Source of the DNA: Euryodendron excelsum
Lineage: Eukaryota > Streptophyta > Magnoliopsida > Ericales > Pentaphylacaceae
Length of the DNA: 64,000 nt
NCBI GenBank assembly: GCA_033060915.1
Contig: CM065377.1
Location: 55,513,183 to 55,577,182 of the forward strand
Reading direction: 5' to 3'
In this document: positions 56,111 through 64,000 of the stretch, piece after piece
Numbering within the stretch: the stretch's first letter is position 1
Layout of the letters: every line of letters starts with the position of its first letter
The notes under the pieces: generated by a model
Database searches by the model: none
What the model was told of the DNA's origin: nothing
The model's input: the letters and a program-made list of their open reading frames with translations, nothing else
Made by a program: the position numbers and the translations under genes

Positions 56111-57523
56111 GCAGACCACCTATCTAGACTCCCATTTTAGGCCCCAAGCCATAATGACTCCCCCATTAAAGAGACCTTCCCCGATGAGCAACTTATGTCA
56201 TGTGAAGCTATCTCTCATGATTCTTCACATTCATATGCCGATGTGGCTAACTTTTTAGCTACCAGAGCCATACCCACGCATTGGTCCTCTTTGGATAAGA
56301 AGAAGTTTTTTGAGATTAGTTCCAAACTTCTTTTGGGATGAACCATACCTTTTCAAGTATTTTGTTGACCAAATCATTAAAAGGTGTGTGCCCAAGAGTG
56401 AGTTCATGAGTGTCATTAAGTTTTTCCATTCACAAGCATGCAAAGGCCACTTTTCTTTTAAGAAAACCATGACAAAGATCTTGCAATGTGGTTTATATTA
56501 GCCTACTATGTTTAAAGATTTCCATCAATTTTTCATTGCTTGTGATAAATGCCAAAGGCTAGGTAATCTTTCTAGAACACACATGATGCCTCTTAACCCC
56601 ATTATTATCCTTGAGATCTTCGATTGTTGGGGTACAAACTGCATTAGTCCATTTCCTAGCTCTTTTAGGTATTTTTACATTCTCATGGTGATTGATTATG
56701 TTTCAAAATAGGTTGATGCTATATTCATACCCACCAATGACCATCAAGTGGTGGTCAAATTCTTGAAAGAAAATATCTTCTTGCAGTTTGTAATGCCTTG
56801 TGCCGTCACTAATGACGGTGGCTCCCACTTTTGTAATCGCCCAATGGGTATAGTAATTAGAAAATATAGCATATTGCATAAAGTGAGAACCCCCTACCAT
56901 CCCCAAACCCAAGGGCAAGTTAAATTGGCTAACTGAGAGATCAAGGCTATCTTAGAGAAAATAGTCAATCCTTCTCGTAAGGATTGGTCATTGAGGCTAG
57001 TAGATGCTTTATAGGTGTATAGAACTGCTTACAAGACCATTTTTGGTGCATCCCTTATAGGCTAGTCTATGGGAAAGCGTGCCACATACCGGTAGAGCTT
57101 GAACATAAAGCCTTTTGGGCAATCCGACAATTCAATGAGGGATTGGATGAGGCAAGGACCCTTCAAAAGCTTTAACGTAATGGACTCGATGAACTCCGCA
57201 ATGACGCCTATGAGAATGCCAAAATCTCTAAGGCTAAAATGAAGGCTCACCATGACCAACATATCCATCAAAAGTCCTTCCACATTGATCAAAAGGTGTT
57301 GCTCTACAACTCCCGATTATATTTGTTTCCAGGAAAGTTGAAGAGCAAATGGTCAGGTCCTTATTTGGTGAAGGAGGTCACCCCCTATGGAGCAATTGAG
57401 GTGGAAAGGATGGACAATGGGTCCTTCTTTAAAATGAATGGGCAAAGTTTGAAGCCCTACGAACCATTCCCCAAGGTGATCGATTGTGGGGATCTTATTG
57501 ATCCACCAAAGTTTGATGATTGA
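56111..57523 (+). pseudogene. Integrase of element I (degenerate)
   Basis: Plus strand. It starts at the RNase H-integrase border (DHLSRLPF), then ETFPDEQLMSCEA and DVANFLATRAIPTHW. The zinc domain reads FFHSQACKGHFSFKKT and CDKCQRLGNLSRTH. At the first catalytic position the reading is WGTNCISPF where C has WGIDFMGPF, so the aspartate is lost. The second (NDGGSHFCN) is kept, and the glutamate region follows a stop (GQVKLAN-stop-EIK). The C-terminal part is best preserved: 57239-57523 is open and reads [30 protein letters not shown] and MNGQSLKPYEPFPK. Many stops and frame changes occur before 57239. Confidence 0.85.
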
Positions 57524-57819
57524 TGATGGTGCAATCCATAGTTAGGAGTAGTTTAGATAGATTAGTTCTAGTTTTTGTTTGTTCTTTTTGGTAGTTTTCT
57601 ATTCTTAGTTAGGAGAGTGCATTTAGCCACCCTACATTTTCTCCCATTTCATCATTTTTCATGCGTTGTTTTCATGCATTAAGGACAATGCATTTTTCTA
57701 AGTTGGGGGTGGGGTTAATTCAGAGGCTTAACCTCTGATTGCTTTTGTTTTTACATTTTTTGTTCTTTGTTTTATGCCTCCCCTAGGAAATTTTTGATTT
57801 TTTGAGAAGAAGTCTAGAA
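57524..57819 (+). other. Spacer after integrase of element I, first part
   Basis: Non-coding. It contains GGACAATGCATTTTTCTAAG next to GTTGGGGGTGGGG, a motif also seen in reverse in B near 3535-3560. No gene. Confidence 0.6.
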
Positions 57820-58012
57820 AATCGTTCGCACGGTCCATTGATTGTGCTTATGGTGGGTTGAACAGTGTGCACGGACACGTGGCAAAGACTCATAGGCTGA
57901 CAGTTTAGAGCACTATTTAATGGTTAGGCTATCCGTGTGCACACTTGTGACTACCTTTGGGTGTGCACTGGGACCTTGTGCACACTTTAAGTGACCATGC
58001 GCATGATTGTGA
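57820..58012. repeat. Palindrome cluster in the integrase-to-ORF spacer of element I
   Basis: CGTTCGCACGGTCC (57823), GTGTGCACGGACAC (57865), CCGTGTGCACAC (57932), GTGTGCAC (57961), TTGTGCACAC (57976) and CATGCGCATG (57997). The core is GTGCGCAC / GTGTGCAC, different from the C word but in the matching place. Confidence 0.82.
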
Positions 58013-58219
58013 GATTTTTGTAAATAAGCATATGATTTTATTCCAAACCCATTCTAACAGCCAATTCAACTCAGTGAGTCAGTGAGGGTGAGTTGTAGTG
58101 GAGCGGCGAAGCCCTGCCAGCATCCAACCACTAGTTCTAGCAGCCTAAGCCTGGTTTCCCCTCTTTTTAGGTATTTTCCTTCCTACCCTCCTTAGTCATT
58201 TTATTATTTTTCCATTCAT

Positions 58220-59265
58220 AGTTTAGGATGGCTAGGGGTAGAGTTGGAGTAGGTCGAGCCCTCATTATGATGAGACTCGATTTACTAGTCTTGCAGCCTT
58301 GGGGGCATATGATACCATTTTTAGTCATAGGGGGTCGGCCCAGGAGCGGAGTTAGGCCCTCTGGGAGTTTTCAAAGCAACCATTCCTCTGGGATGCTGTT
58401 TTCACCCAGCGAGGGTGGGCAGAGTTAGCCAGTTCCACGGTCCGTGTAGGTTTACACTGGTTGAGGAACTTATGGCCAACATCTCTATCGCTTCTGCTGA
58501 AGCAGTAGAGGAGAGGATTATTTCATAAGTTAGGGGTCAGATCATAAAGATTACCCCTGATATGTTCTCTACTTTCTTCTAGCTACCTAAAAAGGCTCAT
58601 CCTTAGTTTAGGTACCCAGCCGAGGGAAGGGTAGACTATGAGGACACGAGAGTGAGATTTGCATCCCAGGTGAGAAGTGGGTTTATCAACCTCTCTTCAT
58701 TTTTACTTACCATTCCATACTACCCATCTGTAGGACTGCCGAGGTTAGTCGTACTAGGGGTCAGTTGATATAGGCCACAGGTACGGGTAGGTCAATCTAC
58801 ATGTTTAGGGCTCCACTACATGGAGTGCACTCGCCGACAGATGTTATAGTTCTTCATGCGATGTTGCTGATTGAGAGATCCACAAAGCATCAAGCTGAGG
58901 GTTAGTTAGCCGGGATCCAGAGGCAAATTCAGCAGGCCCAGCAGCAGCAGCAGCAGCAAATCAGTCTAGGCCCCACTCTTCAGGCGTTATCTCAGCTGGT
59001 GGATCAATAGATTGTGGACATTCAGCAGTAGATTGCCACTATAGTAAAGCTTCAGAGAGTGGTGGCGATTTTCCAGACCACTCAGACCGAGTATGCTCAG
59101 TGGTTGACAACTTTCGAGACCACTCAAGCTGAGTATAGAGAGGAAGGTTAGGACTGAGGTGCAGCGCAATGGTGTCGAGTCTTGGATGAGATTTTTGCAC
59201 ACATCCAAAGGCAACAAGCTCCACCTCTCAAAGCCAATGATGATTTTGGTTTCCGTTAGTTAGAG
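58220..59265 (+). pseudogene. Extra ORF of element I (heavily degraded)
   Basis: Plus strand, same place as the extra ORF of C. The N-terminal part starts MARGRVGVGRA (58228). Traces of the core domain appear as FTLVEELMANISIASAE (58450-58500), then a CAG run coding for glutamines (58940-58958) and a repetitive coiled-coil-like tail. Stops are frequent (for example at 58426, 59160), so no single frame covers it. Identification rests on position, the glutamine run and the tail. Confidence 0.6.
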
Positions 59266-59887
59266 ATACAGTTTAGATACATTTTTATGAGCATGTTATA
59301 TCACTTGTTGTGTCTTAAACTCTATTATTCGTTATGGATGTCATTTTTGAGATTTATTATATATATATATATATATATATATTGTTATATTTCGATATCT
59401 TTGTGGTGCATTGGTTTTTCAGGTATTGCATTGTATGGCTATCATTTGACTACTTAGGATAATTGGTAGAGCTGAAGTATCTTATGGTTCGAGCGTTTTA
59501 CTTTAATATCTTTAGCACATCTTTCAGTAATCTTCATGATTATCTATTATTATTCATAGTGGATGTATTAATGATATTTTTATAGGACCATAGTACATTC
59601 ATGAGATACAATTTTGGATTATTGGATATTTGAGTGTTCGACATTGACTAGACTTGAGCTTAATTGATAATTCATCCTTAATCTTGATGTATTGTGAGAT
59701 TTCATCGCAAGTACACATAAGTGAGAGGATTACCCCTTTTTTTAGCATAAATCATGTCATATAGCATCATATGTGCTAACTTGTGCATTCTTAGCCTTAT
59801 GTGAGTGGAAATCTTATATTGTGAGCTTTAGGACTATTTTTCATCTTTATAGAGGATTATAATTGCTCAAGAAAAATTTCTTTACTC
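59266..59887 (+). other. Element I 3' non-coding region, first part
   Basis: It aligns with A at about 22140-22760, and includes a (TA)n tract at 59358-59382. It is interrupted by L. Confidence 0.7.
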
Positions 59888-60811
59888 TCATTTGTAAGAC
59901 CCAACATTGTTTAACATCATGTTTAGTTTAATTGCATACATTCTAGTGTGTGATTATACCAATTGAGGAGTTTGATTAATATGATTGAGTGAGAACATGC
60001 CAAACATGCCATTGGGAGGGGGGGGGGGGGGATTATCATTTTTGTGAGCATTTCACGCAAGTCGGCTATGCCTTAGCAAATGCGGAGCTTTATTGATCTC
60101 AGGTCGGCACCATCTTTCTTAGTGGGTTTTTTTTGAGTCTTTTCTTTAGGAGATCGATAGCTTACCATTTGTAGTGGGCTAACCTTAATCTGGAGACTAC
60201 AGAATCTTTATCTCATAGTAATAATGATTAATTATGTTAATCATGTAGATTAGTGAAGTGTTAGGTGCACATGTGTAGGCTTGACACATAGGTGTGTGAC
60301 TTACGTATGTGAAGTGTGTGCATAAGGTGTGTGCTTATTGCTAGCAATGGTGCATGTGTGATATGTGGCACATTAGATACAAGTTGTATCTATCTTGGCT
60401 TTGCGTCAAGAGAAGAAAGAAAGGAGCTGGTGTAGAGGAAAAGTGTTGGGTGAGAATGAAAGAAGAGGAAAGAAAAGAGAAAAAGGAGAAAGGAAGGAAA
60501 AAAAAAACTTGTGTGATCATTTCTTGAGGTGAGAATCTCATTTGCATGCTTGTCTTATTGTGTTTTGTAATTTTTGCATGTTTATATGTCATTTCATGCC
60601 ATGGTGGTGAATTGGAGGTGAGAGGTGGAGAAGGTTTTAAAGTTTCCAAGTGGAAGCCTTGAATCATACATATTGTTCATGATTTTAATGTGTGGAGTTT
60701 TGTTGTGACATTAGAATGTCATTTTGGATCTCTGGAGAGTTTGTGGTTGTGTTAGGAGGGACTTTGGAGGTAGGTTGGCAGATTTTATTGTCAAACCACG
60801 GGTGGGGGGTT

Positions 60812-60826
60812 GGGGGGGGGGGGGGT

Positions 60827-60868
<42 letters not shown>
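60812..60868. repeat. G homopolymer (14 + 42 bases)
   Basis: 14 Gs, one T, then 42 Gs. It is within L. The length may be an assembly artefact. The ORFs that read it as polyglycine (60692-60921) are not genes. Confidence 0.85.
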
Positions 60869-60870
<2 letters not shown>

Positions 60871-61495
60871 GTTCTAGTTAGCAGGACGGTTTCTGGTGTC
60901 GTTCTGACGACAAACTTCTAGATTAAGATCTATAGGTTGCCTTATCTAGTAAGCAATGACATTTTCCATCATAGTTGGTGATTGTTGGATTATGAGATGA
61001 CATTTGCATACAATTCATACATTGTGTACATACTTTGCATTGTATAGAGGAGGTTTAGCTGAGTGGGGGCTAACCTATAGGGCGTTGAAAGATGGACATC
61101 CTTTGATAACAAGTCATCAATATATTGAGCTAATGTTATCATAAATAGCGTGTTCATTTGTGGTAGTCATACATTACATCACATGAGGAGATATTACATT
61201 TCAGTGGTAGTTTATTTGTTGGTGGATTATTTATTGATTATCTGTCATTCAATCATTATGAATTTGATTATCTTTGTGAGCACATGGATGTATAGCTCAC
61301 ACCCACACATGTTGTTTTGCAGGATGTTTGGAGATGTCCGACCCATTGTAGAGGTTAGGGTTAAATTAGGGAGTTTCGAGAAGCTCTTGCTGTGACGTCG
61401 GCAGTCTGTCTCTATGTTGATGTTGGCAGTCTGTCTTTACTATTGTATTTGTATGAGTTATATTCATAGGATTGTGTAATGGTGTTCATTGATTG

Positions 61496-61518
61496 ATATA
61501 TATATATATATATATATA
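61496..61518. repeat. (TA)n microsatellite in L
   Basis: About 11 TA units. Confidence 0.9.
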
Positions 61519-61650
61519 ATAATGTTGTTGATTCTTATAAGATTTTTATCTTTAGCATTATGTGGAGGTTTGGCTTATAGGTTGATGACCTGCGTGATCA
61601 CGCTCGTCTAAGATGGTGTTAATAACATCTAATTAGGAGTGGACGTGACA

Positions 61651-62676
61651 TCGTCTCTTTCAATAGCTTTATTATGTTTGTATTTGGTTCACATGCTAGA
61701 TGTTGATTATCAATGTTGACACTTGTATTTTATTGAGATCTATTCATGTATGATCTTGGTTTAGATGTCATCATTGATGAAATATTCCTTTGAATTGAGA
61801 AACGCAAGTTCTTCACTTATTAGAGAGCTCTTGAAAGTCAAAAAGAGATATGGTTTGTGCAAATGAAAAGAAGAAGTGATAGAATGAAAAGGTGACAAAG
61901 ACAGTGCAAGAAAGAAAAAGAAATGAAAACAATACAAAAGAAAAGAAAAGAAAGAAAAGAGGCAAATGTGTTGGTGAATCAATGAAGCAAGAAAATGTTG
62001 TCAAGTGAAAATAATGGCAAAGTGGAGATATTTGTATATTGATCATTACATGCCTTGATCACACATGTTTTGAGCCTTTTGACCTCCTTCTCCCCCTTAC
62101 CTTTGATTTGATGAATCAATTGAAAACCCTTGAAAAGTCCTTATTTTTATACGAGCATACTTCTTGTGAGATCTCATTTGAATACAAGTCACTACTTGTC
62201 AACTATGATTATTTGATGTTTAGCTATGAATGATCTTTCATAAAGTTATGTCAAAGTTGATACATTTTTACTATTTTGGTTTTTGTGATTGGTTTACTCT
62301 TTTGCATAGTTTTATATTTACTCCTTTTAAGAGCACTTCACTGTGAAGAGTGTTGCGCTGATTGATAGTGTATGGCCAGTGAGATTTGGATTGAGGCTTA
62401 AAAGGTTTTGAATGCATTAGTAGGCTACATTGAGCTATATTGTATGATTCTACCACACACTCGCTTGAACCTTACTTTTATGTCCTTTTTGATGACCTTT
62501 TGCTTGCATTAGGAAAAGGGATGTCTTTTGAGATTACTTGGGTATAATTGTGTATTATCTTTATATTTTCATGAATCTTGGATTCTTGATCATAGGCTAA
62601 ATGTATCTGTGACTCTTACAAAAGTGGAGATTATCTTATATCCTCTTGCTAGTGTTTTGCTAGGGACTAGCGAACG
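61651..62676 (+). other. Element I 3' non-coding region, second part
   Basis: It aligns with A from about 22760 to 24030. It includes a purine-rich tract (61860-61970) and the GGGACTAGCGAACGCTAG block before the PPT. No gene. Confidence 0.7.
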
Positions 62677-62690
62677 CTAGGTTGGGGTGG
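62677..62690 (+). promoter_or_regulatory. Polypurine tract of element I
   Basis: CTAGGTTGGGGTGG precedes the LTR start TAATTAAACTCC, where TG has become TA. Confidence 0.7.
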
Positions 62691-62927
62691 TAATTAAACT
62701 CCAAAAGTGTAATCATTAATCTCTAAATAACAAGTTGTTAGCCTTAGTATAGTAATAGTCCATTATTTTTAAGTGTATTTTGATCATAATACCATGTTAT
62801 AGGTATCAGGTGTAAAAGGATCAAAATAGAGCAGCGTAAGGCAAAAGGGTCAATCGACCGTGCATGGCCTTTTAGGGCATGCCACACTTGTCAACCGTGC
62901 GCACAGTTCTTAAGGGCGTGTGCACGC
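62691..62927 (+). repeat. 3' LTR of element I, cut by J
   Basis: The first 237 bases of the LTR (TAATTAAACTCCAAAAGTG...). It contains ACCGTGCATGG (62857), CCGTGCGCAC (62895-62904) and GCGTGTGCACGC (62916-62927), the same word type as the spacer at 57820-58012. J starts at the last base of that final palindrome. Confidence 0.75.
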
Positions 62928-63092
62928 TGATTCCACTCTAAAAGTGTAATCTTTGTCCCCTAACTAAGTGTTTGATAGCCTCTATATGGGTATTAGTATA
63001 GATTTTTAACAATAAACTGATCTAAAGTGTTTTTTATATGTATTGTAGGTTTTTGGTGATAAAATGGTGGAAAAATAGCTTAAAGAGAAGAA

Positions 63093-63440
63093 GACCGTCC
63101 GGACAGACCGTTCGGACGGTTAAACCGTTCGGACGGCCAAATTACCGTTCGGACGCACAGTTCAGACGAACAAATTGTTGTTCAGACGCCCCGTTCAGAC
63201 GAGCGAATTACCGTCCGGACGGTGCGACGGACATGGGAGTTCCATAGTCTATATTTTCCGTCCGAAGCCGTTCCAGAGGCGATATTTTCCGTCCAAAGCC
63301 ATTCCAGAGCCGTCTTTTTCCATTCGAAGAATTACAGAGCCGAGTTTCCTCGTTCGAAGACCGTCCGAACGGTAAAATAACCGTCCGAACAGTTATGACA
63401 CCATCCGAACGGTGCATCCGGACGCACTCTGGACACACTT
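63093..63440. repeat. Palindrome cluster in U3 of J
   Basis: The best-kept cluster of the window: ACCGTTCGGACGGT (63107-63120), ACCGTTCGGACGG (63124-63136), perfect palindrome ACCGTCCGGACGGT (63210-63223), ACCGTCCGAACGGT (63360-63373), ACCGTCCGAACAG (63380), ACCATCCGAACGGT (63400-63413) and further partial copies. Confidence 0.9.
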
Positions 63441-63504
63441 TGGACGCACTTCAGACGGTGAGCGCAGATTTGCCCTACAACCCAGCAGTCGAAGAAAGAA
63501 GAGA

Positions 63505-63512
63505 GATATATC
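63505..63512 (+). promoter_or_regulatory. Possible TATA site of J
   Basis: GAGAGATATATCAG, about 65 bases after the palindrome cluster. A weak match; C has ATATGTTAA at the corresponding place. Confidence 0.35.
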
Positions 63513-64000
63513 AGATTTTAGGTCTTTTGCTGCGGGTAGAGAGGGAGAATAGGGGAAAATGATGTATTTTACTTAGATTTACTTTAGTTTGTTGTATTTA
63601 GGGCTTTGGGAAGTATTTAGATAGTTTTCTTGAGTTGATTTAGTGTAATCTCTTACATTTTTCACATTTCAATATATATACACTTTTGGTTTAAAGTCAA
63701 GATGTGGTCTCTACTCTTTGGAAAGCTTTCAACCATGGATTCTTCAAGCTAAACCCATCGTTTGGGAGCAAATGTGAAGATCTACCAAGGAATGCATGGA
63801 AAATGAAAGGGGAGTTCTTGAATCTTGTTGAATACCTATTTTGCTTATCTTTCTCTAATTATGTTGGCATTAATTGTTGTAGAACTCTTAGATCTATAAT
63901 CATAGTTAATAACATGTCATTTTTTTCTAAAGAACCCATAAATTGTGATAAAACTTAATTCCAACATAATTAGAGATCCCTAAAATTTCAAAGCTAAACT

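Larger units (their letters stand above)
59893..61650 (+). mobile_element. L: solo LTR (1.76 kb) inside element I
   Basis: It begins TGTAAGACCCAACATTG and ends AGTGGACGTGACA. Comparison with A (22755-22770) shows that element I is continuous across it: I reads ...ACTCTCATT before and TCTTTCAATAGC after. Flanks are TCATT (left) and TCGTC (right), a duplication with two changes, both explainable as C to T or G to A. No coding sequence; it holds G runs at 60018-60031 and 60812-60868. The strand is given by the TG...CA reading only; the lineage is a Ty3 type, otherwise unclear. Confidence 0.72.
56111..62927 (+). mobile_element. Element I: 3' half of an Athila-type element, split by solo LTR L
   Basis: Plus strand: integrase remnant (56111-57523), spacer with palindromes, remnant of the extra ORF (58220-59265), non-coding 3' region, PPT and a cut 3' LTR (62691-62927). 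It has the same gene order as C but different palindrome words and much more decay. The left end is the H LTR and the right end is cut by J. Confidence 0.82.
62928..64000 (+). mobile_element. J: LTR of the element C family, running off the right edge
   Basis: TGATTCCACTCTAAAAGTGTAATC is the C LTR start in reverse, and similarity continues to the end of the window (about 1.07 of 1.57 kb). Orientation is opposite to C. It could be a solo LTR or the 5' LTR of a full element to the right. Confidence 0.9.

Noticed and set aside
60692..60921. Polyglycine ORFs
   Set aside because: They only translate the G homopolymer in solo LTR L.

Overview
The window is plant nuclear DNA made almost entirely of nested LTR retrotransposons. 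The lineages seen are plant-specific: Athila-type Ty3 elements primed by tRNA-Asp, very long Tat/Ogre-type LTRs, a Tork/Tnt1-type Ty1 element and a SIRE/Maximus-type Ty1 element. I infer repeat-rich, probably pericentromeric or otherwise heterochromatic DNA of a flowering plant, most likely a eudicot. I see no intact host gene, no tRNA or rRNA gene and no CRISPR array. All element genes I could read are broken.

Layout, left to right. (1) 1-25149 is a three-level nest. Element A (plus, non-autonomous Athila relative) runs off the left edge just after its primer site and ends with its 3' LTR at 24049-25149. Element B (minus, non-autonomous, 140-20151, TSD GTATG) sits in its leader. Element C (minus, full-length Athila-type with gag, protease, RT/RNase H, integrase and an extra ORF, 4618-17708, TSD TGGGA) sits inside the gag-like gene of B. 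(2) 25150-36619 is mostly non-repetitive background, cut by a complete Tork-like Ty1 element D (plus, 28071-33393, TSD GTATT). It holds microsatellites, a fold-back element, a promoter-like TATA site and one exon-like minus-strand segment. (3) 36620-44320 is the 3' half of another non-autonomous Athila relative E (minus), cut by a 4.6 kb solo LTR F1 (38877-43516, TSD CCTTT). (4) 44321-52305 holds a broken SIRE-like Ty1 element G (minus), cut by a 5.0 kb solo LTR F2 (46663-51647, TSD ATAAC) of the F1 family and bordered by a truncated third copy F3 (52306-53930). (5) 53931-56110 is the 3' end of element H (plus). (6) 56111-62927 is the 3' half of an Athila-type element I (plus), cut by a solo LTR L (59893-61650). 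(7) 62928-64000 is the start of a C-family LTR J (plus) that runs off the right edge.

How the parts work together. Element C carries the full Athila gene set. A, B, E and H carry the same kind of ends (PPT, LTR start, and for A and B the tRNA-Asp primer site), and A and B carry only a short gag-like gene, so they look like passengers of C-like elements.

The most interesting signal is cis-acting. Each LTR family has its own cluster of short palindromes in the U3 part of the LTR, just upstream of a TATA-like site where I can see one. In the two elements that keep the pol-to-ORF spacer (C and I), the same family-specific palindrome is repeated in that spacer too. This looks like a paired, co-evolving regulatory module, possibly recognised by a protein the element encodes. 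That last step is inference.
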